The notes below the pieces were generated by a model, which did not search any database, had not been told where the DNA came from, and saw only the letters and a list, made by a program, of their open reading frames with translations. A stretch of 64,000 bases of DNA, from positions 24,740,920 to 24,804,919 of the forward strand of contig WPIO01000001.1 of NCBI GenBank assembly GCA_009760855.2, given 5' to 3'. The DNA comes from Cristatella mucedo. Lineage: Eukaryota; Bryozoa; Phylactolaemata; Cristatellidae. Of this stretch, positions 25,546-36,666 are shown piece by piece (position 1 is the first letter of the stretch; each line of letters opens with the position of its first letter). The position numbers and the translations under genes are program-made.

Positions 25546-26945
25546 CTACGAACAACAACTACATTTTATATAAAAGTATGAAGTTACTTGATTTACAGCC
25601 CTACTTATAGCCGTAGCTGAATCTGCAATGTTTAGGGAAAGAAAGAAATTTAAAATCCACCACTGACCTCACAAAAGCTATGCTTGAGTGGAAAAGAGCG
25701 AAGACTATACTTTTGAGGCATAATTAATTGGGCAATAACAAGACCCAGGAATAAAAATGAAATTACAAGATCATTATAGAGCTACGATTTCTGGTGGCTG
25801 CTGGCTTTTGATCCGAGACTGTGGAACAGGTTTCTAAAATTCTGTAACAACTCGGCTCTTTCTTGCCGCCTGTAGTTTGAGTGTATGCCAGCTCCTCTGA
25901 TGAGCCTGTGATATGGCATGGACACAGGCCGGCAACCGCTGGTGGCCAGATGGTGGATTCACCATCAGGGTCGGCCACTGCACAGTTGTGGTCCTCGATG
26001 AATCATCGGGGTCAACCAGGGGACTAGAGGAAGGGAGGGAGACGAGTGTGAGAAGAGGGCGAAGGCAGTCGTGCGTCTTGCTGCTCCGTGCCTTGTACAA
26101 TAAACCGTTGGCGTCGTTCTGGGCCAGCGTTCTGTATGCCGAACCACACCGCCGACTCTGCCACTTCTTTTACGGTCACCCTTGGCATCCACTTTCTTCG
26201 CTGATGTCCGCCTGTCCGTGCTGCGCACTTTTCGCTTGTCCGTACGAAGGCGAGTCGCTCTGTCTGCGACTCTACATGCGCCCACGTAGACATAGCAGGG
26301 TGCGTCGCTGCTATGTCTATGCATGACCATTTTGAACCTTAAGCGAAGGAAACGTCCGCAGGAGAATAGCTGGCTCATTCGCGGGCTTTCGCCTTTTTTA
26401 CGAGCTGGGATCGATCAGCCGAGGCTACAATCGTCCACGTGGCCTCCTGCAATTCCTAATTAACAGCCGCGCGTCGTCTGGAAGATATTCTGCCTCGTGC
26501 GACCGCTCGCACTCCTGTACGCGCAAGCGCATCGAGATCGAACTTTGGCCGATTCGCATTAACTGGAAGGGAGCCCTCCAAGGAGCAAAGCAATAGAAGC
26601 CGACGCTATGGCTAGAATAAGTTTGCCCAGCAGGCGAGGCCAAACGAAGCACTAATATGGATCTGCGGGTAACAGAGTATTTTAATTTTCATGAATAGCT
26701 TTATCCGTCATCTGCGATACCTTGGGAGATTTCAAGGATGCTGCTGCTGTGTGTGCCTGCGGTTTCTGCTGCTGTAATTAGCGAAGCGCCTTACACTGAT
26801 GTACACGCCTCACCCATGGCTAATAGTGAAGCCGCTGAAGCGGGCGCAGCCGTCAGGCCACTAATGCAGATTACATTTCGCGCTGTCTGCTGCGATTGAT
26901 TGGGCCCCCATGTGTGTGCCAGTTGAGAGTAATACAGGACAGTCT
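25546..26945. other. Unassigned sequence
   Basis: Moderately GC-rich from about 25900. Overlapping frames of 70-137 aa occur on both strands between 25763 and 26652 without known motifs. It may hold exons connected to the candidate at 26953-27097, but none can be defended. Confidence 0.3.
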
Positions 26946-26952
26946 CGCTTAC

Positions 26953-27097
26953 GCATCAACCGCTGTGTCTCCGCGAGACTCCCACTCGAACAGCCGCCGC
27001 CGCCGGAGGCGCCGTTATACAACACTACAGGTTGCGACTCAAGGGACACAGTCGGGTAGCTGAATGCGGTCGCTTCTGCTACGGACATGGTGGACAT
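26953..27097 (-). CDS. Candidate first coding exon, unknown protein
   Basis: On the minus strand an open frame runs from an ATG at 27097, with a second ATG in good Kozak context (CCACC before ATG at 27088-27086), to a strong donor-like ATGC|GTAAGC at 26953/26952. The predicted peptide is about 48 aa, Ser/Ala/Gly-rich, with a GGGG run and 'SLAETQRLM' at the end. An acceptor-like CCACAG lies upstream near 27142, so it might instead be internal. No family is recognised and no downstream exon was matched. Called only because a good start context and a good donor share one frame. Confidence 0.3.
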
Positions 27098-27446
27098 ACA
27101 AGCAGGCAGCAGTGGCGTTGTGCGAGCATGATGATGTGAAATCTGTGGCAACGAGGAAGGAAAAACGCATTAGCGTGCGTAACATTCATAACGACAGCAC
27201 GTGGGTAACCGCGTGTCCACGGAGTGCCTAGAATTGTATTGCGAAACGGCGCTATACTAACGGCGCTAGAAGAAGCGGTCGAAGCAAAACGCCACGCCGC
27301 CTAGCCCGGTTTGTCGTCGTACGCAAACGGCCTATGAATGCTCGCCGAGTGCTTACGAAAACTTTCCAACAGTTTCGCTGCAGCCGAGTGAGACAGCCGA
27401 GCTGGCCTTGGTACGACTAGGATACCGAAAAGCACCTGTTCCGTCG

Positions 27447-28580
27447 CTGCTTTGAGGCGATGGAAAGCACAAACATCACCCTTCGAGAGTTATAGAAGAA
27501 GCACTATAACTTCGTGATAAGCCTCAGAAAAATCAATATGGCCTGGCAGGGTGTTACAAAGAGGACCTTTACCTCTGCGTGGATGAAGCTGTGGCTTGAG
27601 ATTGTGTCTGAAGCAATCTTTGAAAGACTTGAACCCGAAGCGGCAGAGCAGGTGGAGGAGATTGTATCCCTTGGCAAGTCCGTGGGCCTGGACGTGGATG
27701 AGGGTGACATCAACGTGCTCATCGAGTAGTACTCCAAAGAACTGACATTCACAGTAGTACTCCAAAGAACTGACATTTTTTTAGTACATATCCCCTTAAC
27801 GAGCTCATCGAATAGTACTCCAACAGACTGACAGGACTGACAGGACGAGCTAAAGGAGCTACAGAAGCAGCAGCACACGGAGGTTTCGCAGGAAATAGGA
27901 ATAGGCTGAGGATGTGGGAGAAACTTTCAGGCTTTAATCAATACAGCACCCCGAAAAAGTTTCAGTGAGCGTGTGACAGAGCTATTTTATGACACTTGCC
28001 TAACTCAACTCACAAACATTCTTAAAGTGAGGATGAAGTAGATGTCATTGGAGAGGTTTATATCGAATACCCCAGATGCAGATGAAAGTGAGGATGAAGT
28101 AGATGTCATTGGAGAGGTTTATATCGAATACCCCAGATGCAGATGAAAGTGAGGATGAAGTAGATGTCATTGGAGAGGTTTATATCGAATACCCCAGATG
28201 CAGATGAAAGTGAGGATGAAGTAGATGTCATTGGAGAGGTTTATATCGAATACCCCAGATGCAGATGAAAGTGAGGAAAGCGTTCAGCATTTCTCCTCCA
28301 ACTCTGTCAGCATCTTCAAGTCGCGTCATCTTCAAGTTAATGATGTAAATTATAAAAAAAATAAAACCCGTTTATTGCTGTCATTCTATTGTATCGTGTT
28401 TTTAAACAATATTTGTTATTTATGAAAAAATCGTGGTGTTTTTGTGTGGGTCCAAAGTGGATTAATGGCATTTCAGTTCATTCATTCAGTTTAATTGGGA
28501 AAATTGACTTGACATACGATTAATTTGAGTTACGAGCTCCGTCTCGGAGCGAATTAAACTCGTAAGCCAAGGTACCACAG
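27447..28580 (+). pseudogene. Tigger/pogo-type (TcMar) transposase remnant with 3' terminal repeat
   Basis: The frames at about 27460-27730 read like the C-terminal third of Tigger transposases. They include 'ITLRE', then KKHYNFVI, then TKRTFTSAWMKLW, then EEIVSLGKSVGLDVDEGDIN. A decayed 'LKELQKQQHTEV' lies near 27850, and a C-terminal 'SLERFISNTPDADESE' at 28230-28275. At 28500-28580 the sequence ends with the terminal inverted repeat 'actcgtaagccaaggtacc' plus ACAG, followed by TA, as expected for a TA-target element. The DDE catalytic part and the 5' repeat are absent. Stops and a small duplication near 27720-27815 show it is dead. Confidence 0.75.
28026..28275 (+). repeat. 61-bp minisatellite inside the Tigger remnant
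   Basis: About four near-identical tandem copies of a 61-bp unit starting 'agtgaggatgaagtagatgt'. The unit derives from the transposase C-terminal codons (DADESEDEVD...). Because 61 is not a multiple of 3, each copy shifts the frame, so the array is not a peptide repeat. Confidence 0.9.
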
Positions 28581-28586
28581 TATTTA

Positions 28587-28735
28587 CATGCTTACCCTGT
28601 GCGTGTCTGCTCTAACCATGTTATGCTTGTTGTCATTGAGCATGCTACCACTAACCATTCAATCCTACTTCTTTGCAGCAGATGTAAAGTGCCTACAAAG
28701 AGATAAAGTTCTCTGTACAGAGTATTTAAATATTG
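28587..28735 (+). repeat. LINE A 3' end
   Basis: Directly follows the Tigger terminal repeat. It carries the 3' UTR (accatgttatgcttgttgtc), then 'gtgcctacaaagagataaag' and the tail end. Tigger and this fragment share a border, so one inserted beside or into the other. Confidence 0.6.
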
Positions 28736-29338
28736 CTAGAGTGGCTCCGTGTATGCGTCGAGCAGGACTCCTATCGTGCCTACTTCTGGACAAACAAAGC
28801 TCGGAAGAGCCCAAAATGCAGGAAATGAACAGCGGTCCGCAGCAGGGACAAAGGGCTACAGCTTGCTTGATGCTCGTACTAGATGACCAAGTTCATAGGT
28901 TCTGATACTGCAGAAGGCAATTCTATAGAGTCCAATGAAATCAGGTTGAAAGCTGCCGACGCGCTTGGGTATCGACATCAATGAGACTGTTGAATCAGCT
29001 GATCTTTACTTTCTAATGTAGTATGTATATAGAAAATACATGCAAAAAGAGTGCTCACGGAAGCGAACAGTAGGCGTCATTAACTAAAATGAAATCCAAA
29101 TAAATAAAGACCACAGAACTCCTCAAATTGAGATCCCATGACTAATGTATCCAACAGAGAGCCATTCGGAGAGAGGCCGAACCACTCATGTCCATAGTCT
29201 ATAAACATCAGCCACCGGAAGTGCAAGCAGATCTGATAAGCCAAACCAGATGCGATTTGGGGTGCTCGCATTATTATACGCCGAGCCACGACCTTTCGGT
29301 AGACGATGCAAATAACTGCTAACGGTTGCCAGGAACAG
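28736..29338. other. Unassigned sequence, 3' flank of the phosphatase gene
   Basis: No coding domain recognised. A short SINE2-tail-like piece (gaatcagctgatctttactt) lies at about 28992-29012. Confidence 0.35.
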
Positions 29339-29344
29339 TTTATT
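29339..29344 (-). promoter_or_regulatory. Polyadenylation signal AATAAA for the phosphatase gene
   Basis: TTTATT on the + strand gives AATAAA on the minus strand, about 430 bp past the stop codon of the terminal phosphatase exon. Position and strand suit a 3' UTR of that length. Inferred, no transcript evidence. Confidence 0.45.
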
Positions 29345-29770
29345 TACGGGCTGTGCTTGCAGCGCTGTAAGGTTCGGTCAACAAAAGCAAACCGCAGAGC
29401 CAAGTACACACATCATATCAAAATTTGACAAAAAAGCTCCTTTGTTGATTAAGCAAAGGTAACGAATGAGATTTTCAGCCACCACTGGTAGTCAGCACAT
29501 GCCGAATTACGTGCAAACAGAATGCTCGGCATTGGCTAACCTATCCAGATAGGAGTGCACGAGAGAAGAGATAGATTCTTTATATCAGATGGCTGACATG
29601 CGTTTTGTCATCCACTCCACACGGCCGCAGGCAGCTGTGACATAAAGTTGAGCACTGTTACCCGAACCACGCGGCCGGCATGAGGTGCCAGGGCGTTGAG
29701 CAAGCAGCTTGGCTGAAGAGACAGCCAATCGCCACGACTGGCGTCCAAAAGGCCCACCGGGGAAGGTAGA

Positions 29771-30126
29771 TTAGTGGACGCTCTTTGAGTGGCCCCTCTT
29801 GCAGCCAAACGCCTGTTTCGCTGGGCGAGTGCTCTCGTGATCCAACTGCTGCTGCTCACTTGCGTAGCACAGAGAGCCGAAAAACAGTACCTTTGGCTTC
29901 CGGCGTATGGAAGACAGCAGGCCTCGCTTGGCCGCCATTCTCTTAAGCTCCTCTTCCAGACAGATCAGCTGAAGCAGGAAGCCGTGGTTCGGCCATATTT
30001 GAGGCCTCTTGCTGTGCACGCTCTCGACCGCCCTCGCCAATGACATCTGCTTGTGAATCATGAGGTAGGCAATGACGATGGTGGGCGAACGGCTGAGGCC
30101 AACCTTGCAGTGCACCAGCACGCAAC
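29771..30126 (-). CDS. Atypical dual-specificity phosphatase, exon 3 (catalytic, terminal)
   Basis: Third and last coding exon of a minus-strand DUSP gene. It opens after the acceptor TTTGCAG at 30127 and completes the glycine codon begun by the G ending exon 2. It then encodes CVLVHCKVGLSRSPTIVIAY: the HCx5R phosphatase loop with predicted nucleophile Cys149 and Arg155, followed by 'YLMIHKQMSLARAVESV' and 'PNHGFLLQL', typical of the DUSP3/13/29 group. The enzyme is expected to remove phosphate from Tyr and Ser/Thr of protein substrates in cytosol or nucleus. The fold normally ends near 'LEEELKRM'. The frame runs on to a TAA at 29771-29773, giving about 260 aa, roughly 40-70 more than usual for the group. 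A donor-like AAAG|GTACTG in the extension leaves open a further splice. Confidence 0.85.
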
Positions 30127-30594
30127 CTGCAAAGTCAAGGTCGGGCACCAATTGTCGAAATGATGACTGGCGGTGATGGCTCGATGCTCGATGCAGGCAG
30201 ACACCGTTTAGCAGCGCTGCTGTTTCGCGACAGGCAGCAAAACGCCCAACGCTCGCACATCGTGCCAACGAATTCCCAGTGTCTCACTACTTTGTCAACA
30301 GCGCTCTCGCCAAGGCGAGTAGAAACAAATAGTCGACTCCACACCTAAGCTGAGTGCCCAGCACACACAATCTCTGCGGCTGAGTCTCAAACAGCAAGTG
30401 AGATAAGAATTAATATGCGATAGGATCGCGAAGCACAACCGCAAGCAGCCAACGCCGTGCCGATCTGTCAAACTCGGCATGGAACGACATCGAATCGATC
30501 GATGGACCTCAAACGATGATCTGATGAGCCAGCTGAACTGCATTAGCTCATGGGCTTCGTATTGTAGACATCTTGCTTGACGTTCTTTTCAGCC

Positions 30595-32885
30595 ATGTCT
30601 TCAGTTTGGGAATACACCGCAAAACGAAAGAATCTAATAACAAAAGAGCTGGAAGGTCATGTGAACGATGCAATAAAATTTTCAAATGTTCTGGAAACTC
30701 CACGAGAACGTTGATGAATCAACTGAAAATACATGCAATTGATTTTGAAAACCTGCGAAAGGGTGTACATCCAAGGAAAATCTCATGAACAATACGAGAA
30801 CAAAAACGAATGCCGATTTCCAGAGGGGAAAGAGTCTGGGGGAAATTGTTACCGATCTGGCTACTGAGGAAATATGGATTAGAGCTATCTCTAGAAACAA
30901 GTATATACGGCGATCAATCTCACGGAATGAATGCACACTTTCAGTGAACAAAAGTGATGTGATGAGGCTGTTGCACGATGATTACAAAGAAAAGAAAAAA
31001 AAAAGATTGCCAACATCAAGGGAAACTCGAGGAGTAAAGTTTCGCATGACTCCGGATAAATAAACAACCGTGAAAAGACTGGATGTATACACAACCGTAA
31101 TAATACATTTATAAAACGCCCTCCGAGAACTCAATCTCTTTCTAGGCACTTTACAATTGTTGCAAAGGAAGCACGATCGAATGGTTAGTGGTAGTATGCT
31201 AAATAAACAACAAGAACAACATGGTTAGGGGTGACATGCACAGGGTCCGAATGCAAGTATGGTTAGTGGCAACATGCACAGTGTCAGCGTGCGTAAGCAC
31301 GTAAAGGACTAGTCACAGGGACCCACTAAATGCCGTGATAACCAGATGTGTCTTTATTTTCTTTTAAACTATAGACAAGTCAGGAGGTGTTGTAATGCAA
31401 GTTGGGAGTGAATTCCATACTCTGGGAGCATACGAACTAAAGGCACAGTCTCCAAAGGATTTGAGGTTTATACGAGGTGTAGGCAAGCAGCTAAATTCGG
31501 AAAAGTGGGTGGTACGATGCTTAGCCTGGTGTGGGAGTAGATCTGATAAGTAGGCTGGAGCCAAAGAATGAAGGAACCTAAAAGTGAGTAACAAAACCTT
31601 GAAGTCGATGCGTTGTTTGACTGGTAGCCAGTGCAGGTCTGCGAGAAGTGGTTTGATGTGGCAACTGCACCGCTCACGACAGACAAGCCTAGCTGCCGAG
31701 TTTTGCACCAGCTGTAAACGCCTGACTGCACATGCCGGTAGGCCAGCAAGCAGTGACTCACAGAAGTCAAGAAAGGATGTCACAAATGCATGGACCAACT
31801 TAGATGTGGTATCCCTGTCTAAACAAGCCCGAATTTTAGCAACGTTGTGTAACTGAAAGTAGGCAGACATGACTGTGGAGCTGATGTGGTCGTCTAATGA
31901 AAGGTCACCTTGGAACATGACACCTATATTTCGTGGAGATTCAACAGGGGATATGCTGATTAGAGCCGATTTTGAGCGCTAGCTTTTTCAATTTCTGAAT
32001 CACACTTGGTTAGCCCATAACTAGTAAGTGAGCGAACTGTGGACGTATACACAACCGTGAGAGGACTACGGATGTATACACAAGCGTAAGAGGTCGTCGA
32101 TTCTTCGGTGTCAACATTAACAATTGCAGCGATAAAACAACAATCAAGACGGATCTTGTTTGCTAATTGATTCGCGCACTGCTCAACATGGTCTAATCAA
32201 TGAAACACCATTTGAGTGAGCGTTTTTGGAATAATAATGGGAGGGATTTGGTGGGATCTACTCAGGATGCAGCCGCAGTAAATAAGAAATGCATTAGCAA
32301 CATCGATGTTATCGGACAGTTCTGCTTAAACCATGGTCTGAACCTTGGAGTATGTGACACATTGTACAAGAAGAGTACTGAGACGGACGATATAAACATA
32401 GATGGTAACGGTATTGATTAAATGGATAATTTTGAGCAGGTACAGGCTTGGAAGTGATCAGCGATGATACATTAGAATGAGACGTCAATTAACACGATCT
32501 GCTCACGCAATCCTCCAGGCATGTAAAGCTCATCTAAACATCGACTGTTCGAAATAATGTCTTGTAATCTAAAGTAAAAGCTGGGTTCGGAGGCGAGACT
32601 GAACTGCATTTGACGTGAAGAAGCGCTGAAACTCCATCCCAACAATGTTAGAGCAGCTATTGAAGACAGAAGTCGCCATCCTCGAGACACAAATCGAATT
32701 CTGGGTGCTGGAAATGATTTGAGACATTAGATTTTGATGTTCACAAAGCTCCTCTGAAGGCAGTGGAACCTGTGAAAGTTACTGCTGAGAATCTAAGTTG
32801 AGAAGACGCGACGTTGTTGAGTGCCGATACAATTTTAGAATTAATGTTCAATAAAGTCCGAATTCACGCTCTTCCGGAACTCTGG
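30595..32885 (+). pseudogene. hAT transposase remnant (BED finger type), split by LINE A
   Basis: Begins with an ATG at 30595 encoding MSSVWEYT, a common hAT start. After a frameshift comes a BED-type zinc finger (SCERCNKIF ... TLMNQLKIHAI, about 30650-30735). Then come 'LGEIVTDLATEE' and 'ISRNKYIRRSISRNECTL' (30785-30945), characteristic of the N-terminal half. After a minus-strand LINE A insertion the transposase resumes at about 32200-32421 with 'DAAAVNKK' and 'QFCLNHGLNLGVCDTLYKKS', and at about 32770-32880 with 'AVEPVKVTAEN' and 'DATLLSADTILE'. Stops and indels abound. It lies in intron 2 of the phosphatase gene, on the opposite strand. Confidence 0.7.
31096..32025 (-). pseudogene. LINE A copy with intact C-terminal RT frame
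   Basis: Minus frame 31364-31918 (184 aa) covers the region after the RT catalytic core: 'LSLDDHISSTVMSAYFQLHN', 'LDFCESLLAGLP', 'LQLVQNSAARLV', 'LADLHWLPVKQRIDFKV', 'LAPAYLSDLL' and 'WNSLPTC'. This is the pattern of CR1/L2-like non-LTR retrotransposons. The 3' UTR and AAT/ATT tail occupy 31096-31360. The copy is 5'-truncated near 32025 and flanked by near-identical 'gtatacacaaccgt', so it inserted into the hAT element. Confidence 0.8.
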
Positions 32886-33329
32886 TTAGCGTCTATCCAT
32901 TAACCCGACATCAACGGACGTTAAATGAATTTTTTCGGTTAGTAACAATTTCTGTATGGAATTAGGATCGCGTCTCAGACAAGCCATCTAATGCACTTGT
33001 ATTCTTGAAATATTATTATAAGTAGTACAAATGTATTGATTTAGAAATTATCACAAATGTTATATAACAAAACGGTGTTCATCACAAAAATAAGCTATCG
33101 ACAGTAAAACTAGTGAAGGGAAGGAAAAACAGCAAAAAAGCTGTTAACAGCTGTTTTTTGAAAATTGTCAACAGTAAACGATGTTTTTCCCCCAGAAATT
33201 ACTTGTTTTTCATAAATCCTTATAGGAATGCCACTTCCTAGGTGGTCCATGCAATTTGTGATACCCTGTCTTTACTACTACAAACTGCTATTCTCAGCAT
33301 AAGTAAGAACATTAGGCAAGCTAATCAAT

Positions 33330-33945
33330 TCATTTGTGACATATTGTCTCGACTTCTGCAACTCACTACTTCCAGGTCTTCCACGTGAGCAATACTGCCT
33401 TTATAGTTGGTGCAAATCTCTGCAATTAGGCTTTTCTGTCGTGAATATCACAATTGCTAGGTTATACCACTTCTCATAAACCTCAATTGACTCCTGATCA
33501 AGGAGCATATTGGCTTCAAGGTTCTGTCCTTCAGTTTTAGGTTTCTTCATTCTCTTGCTCCAGCCAACCTATCCAAACTACTATCCAATCAGGCTAGGCA
33601 TTGTACCACCTGTTCTTCTGACTCAAGTCACTCAGCTGTTCCACTAAACAATTGCAATTCCATTGGAGACTGTACTCTCAGTTTGTATGTTCCAATGCTT
33701 GAACTCGATCCTGCTGACATCACGACATTCCCGACCTGACTACATTTAAAAAGAAGCTAGAACTAGCTGTTCCTCGCAGCATTTGCTGGGATTATGCGAA
33801 TTGTCTTGAGTGTGGTTATGGTTAGTGAAATTGTGAATATTATTACTAACAAATTGACATTCTTCCTCTCCACCACATGTGAAGTGCCAGAAAGCGATCC
33901 AGTTCTCTCCGGGTGCTATATAAATGTTTTCTTATCGTCTTTACT
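33330..33945 (+). pseudogene. LINE A-related fragment, diverged
   Basis: Decayed codons for 'CDILSRLLQLTTSRSST' (the LDFCNSLL-type region) near 33345, then 'cttcattctcttgctccagc' and 'ggagactgtactctcagttt', followed by the tail 'tgaagtgccagaaagcgatc' and 'gggtgctatataaatg'. An older subfamily by divergence. Confidence 0.6.
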
Positions 33946-34057
33946 TGTTTACTATCCTTAATAATATTATTATAATAATTACAGGCTGAGTACGTGCAAA
34001 ATATTCTAATACTTGCATACAGTTACTACACCTGAATACACATGTATATTATACATA

Positions 34058-34560
34058 CAGCACTGGCCCAAAAAATGTATGCACCCTGAGGTTTGACTTA
34101 TAACCTCTGATAAATCAGTTTTTTTCAAGGACTGCAGGTCAACAAAATTTCACCATAACATATGATTTGCACGAGTTAGCAATATTTGTTATAAATCGGA
34201 CATGGTACCAACCAAGTTATCCTACCAGGTGAAAAATATTCGCAGTGACCCTGCTTTTTTAGTAACTGGGGTCATTTCTGGCTACCGACAGTCAGCATTA
34301 CGGAAAGATATAATTTTCTAATGCCGTCGACCACTGCGAAGTAAGATTTACTTGATGGATATAGCATCCAACTCTATAGAAATGTATCTCACCAACCGTA
34401 TTGGGCATTTTTCAGAAATCATCGAGAATTTGAAGCACGCTAATTAAAGCTAATAAAGCATTCACAACCATAAGTTTGATATGGTTCGAAGAGATGCTAA
34501 AATTCGATGACGAGGTGGAAAGGAAAAGATCGAAAAGCGTTTTCTGGTAAACAAGGAATT
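34058..34560 (+). mobile_element. Possible Tc1/mariner-type terminus
   Basis: The sequence after TA at 34058-34059 begins 'cagcactggcccaaaaaatg' and 'tatgcaccc', resembling termini of Tc1/mariner elements. Downstream DNA is AT-rich, with an isolated decayed segment near 34480-34530. No second terminus was found, so the call is weak. Confidence 0.3.
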
Positions 34561-35317
34561 TAAGAGTTCTTTAAAATTATGTCCTAGGTTTTAACTAACT
34601 CAATTGGCTAAATGCATTCACTAATTCAAACTACCGTCCCCTAATTTCGGGGAACACTTTATAACCCAAGCAGGTCACTATGGCTTTAGCATCTCATGTG
34701 TTTGCCAAGACTTCTAAAGCAGTGTTATAGTGCTCTATGGCTCTTACGTAGCGAGCTGTTTTCTAGCTCTAACTGCACTACCGATTTCTTGCATATTCTC
34801 AAACCAGATCTGGCCTGTGCATGTGCATGCACAAAACAAGAAGTCTCAAACCGTGAACATTCCCTAAACTAGTGCCTGACACAGTTGTTAGATGCATTTT
34901 TCTAGAGAGGTATATTTGGCACATCCAAACAGAGCTGTGGAAGTGACTACTATAGTTTGGACCAGTAGCATGTAAGTGTTCAGTCACCTAAAATCCCAAG
35001 TAAAGGAACAGGACAGCTAATCTACAGCCCAGCGATGAGCTGCTGGTACAAGGCAGCCAAGAAGTGCTGCAACAAAATTCAGTCGGCATAAAGCGGGTCA
35101 GGCCAAGACAGGTCACAAAGGTCAGAACGAGAATTATGTCACAGCTCCTGGTATAACGGAATAAATTCCAACTTCTTGAGCGTTGGGAATAAATGACTGA
35201 ATTTCTCGATTTATATTGTCAATGAACTAGCAGCCAGGCTCTAAGAAAATGCAGCTCCTTTCGTGTTAGACAAAATGGCTGGCCAGAAACTCAGCCATTA
35301 AGCAGTGCTGCCCAAAT
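34561..35317. other. Unassigned intronic sequence
   Basis: Within intron 2 of the phosphatase gene. No repeat or frame recognised. Confidence 0.35.
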
Positions 35318-35760
35318 GCAGCCACATAATAATAACAACACACGATAAAGCGCCCTCGGAGAACTCAATCACTTACTCGGCACTTTGCATTTGCTGCAAA
35401 GGAAACAAGATCGAATTGTTAGTGGTAGCATGCTCAATTAACAAGAAGAATAACATGGTTAGGAGTGACGTGTACAGTGTCAGCATGCAAGTGTGGTTAG
35501 TGACAGCATGCACAGTGTCAGCACGCATAAGCACATAAAGATCGAATCGCAGGGATCCACTAAATGCTTAAGCAAAAGATATGCTTTTATTTCTTTTTAA
35601 ATGTCAGGGGATGTCGTGGCACAAGTCGGGAGTGAGTTCAAGGCTTTGGGAGCATATGAACTAAATGTAAGATCTCCAAAAGATTTGAGGTTTGTACGAG
35701 GTATAGGTAAACAGATTCCGAAAAGCGGTGGTACTATGCTTAGCCTGGTGGGGCACATGC
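35318..35760 (-). pseudogene. LINE A 3' end, in intron 2
   Basis: AAT-type tail at about 35326-35335, then 'cctcggagaactcaatcact', the 3' UTR motifs, and the last RT codons in reverse (about 35600-35760). 5'-truncated just before the inverted-repeat arm. Confidence 0.7.
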
Positions 35761-35803
35761 TTCGAACACAACAAGAAATGCAAAATGGCCAGCGAATAGT
35801 ACC

Positions 35804-35888
35804 TGCAGCTGCCAAAGTCGGTAAACAACGAGAAAGCCCAAATACTCCCACTAGCTTGCAAAGCACATTCTCTGAAGATCTTTAAATG
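35804..35888 (+). repeat. Inverted-repeat arm, exon-2 proximal
   Basis: About 85 bp that reappears in reverse complement at 36667-36753 with only a handful of mismatches. This arm lies in intron 2, about 70 bp from the exon 2 donor. It does not match LINE A or either SINE. Confidence 0.9.
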
Positions 35889-35956
35889 GAATGAACACAA
35901 GTCCAAAGGGGCAGGATTGCTGCAAACGCTAGCCGGGTTCGGAGACGCACCTTTAC

Positions 35957-36177
35957 CTGAGCTCAGGGCGGAGTGGATGAAATTGGCCGCTTCCTGAAAG
36001 AAAGGCAGCATGTTGAAGTGTGGCACATCGTCGGCAGGAACTCCCATAAATATGATGCCCTTTTTTGCATAGGTCCGGTCGGACGTGTTGACCTGCCGAT
36101 GACCTCGACCGTGAGCGCAGTTTAGAACGTGTGTTATGCGCAAGAGCTTCAGGCCGAGGGTGTTTGACACGATCTGC
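35957..36177 (-). CDS. Atypical dual-specificity phosphatase, exon 2
   Basis: Middle coding exon (221 nt). It starts after acceptor TTGTAG at 36178; its first G completes the Glu codon begun in exon 1. It encodes residues 70-142: 'LRITHVLNCAHG' (the conserved beta-strand of atypical DUSPs), 'VNTSDRTYAKKGIIFMGV', then ADD at residues 117-119, where the general-acid aspartate sits in DUSP3 relatives, and 'FFQEAANFIHSALSS', the helix before the active-site loop. It ends in CAG|GTAAAG, splitting a Gly codon after its first base, which matches the exon 3 phase. An ~85-bp inverted repeat lies on both sides of it, one arm in each intron. Confidence 0.85.
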
Positions 36178-36666
36178 CTACAACAGAGAGCGATCTCTTA
36201 CATTGACGGTGGCAACGAGCTTCGTCGAGCAAGGTGCTGCCCTCACTGCACGACAGGTACGACCGAAACAGAAATACAGTGCAGTATTTTGACAGCAGCG
36301 CTGGTACACCAGCCAACAGTGCAGCGACAGCTGCCAAAGTGGGGCAGCAACAACGTGGGGGGAGTGTGTGGAAAGCGAGGCAGCGACGGCTGCTAAAAGC
36401 GAAGTCGGGGCTGAACTGGCTACTGCTGTCGCTTGCTTGTGGATTTATCATTCTCGTGATTCGACCGGGCCGGCTGCTTGTGTCAGACCGCAGAGGGCAA
36501 AAGAGCTGCAGCTCAAGCTTCAGGCCCCCGGCTTGGCCCTTTGTCCTCTCTACGGTTTGCATCTGGCAGACTCTGCTCTGCAGTGCTGGCTCCTGCTCTT
36601 GACTGGCACAAAGCAGCTTGGTGGTCGGTAGAGTGGCTGCAGCTGCATGCAGCAGCTGCGTTCATT

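Noticed and set aside
25913-26378. 137-aa frames on both strands as a gene
   Set aside because: The two frames overlap antiparallel, have no known motif and have no convincing splice borders.
28225-28425. 66-aa plus frame as a small gene
   Set aside because: It is the Tigger transposase C-terminus joined to the minisatellite, followed by the transposon terminal repeat.
30127-30268. N-terminal part of the 165-aa minus frame running 5' of phosphatase exon 3
   Set aside because: The frame is open by chance through the intron. Family alignment and the TTTGCAG acceptor place the exon start at 30126.
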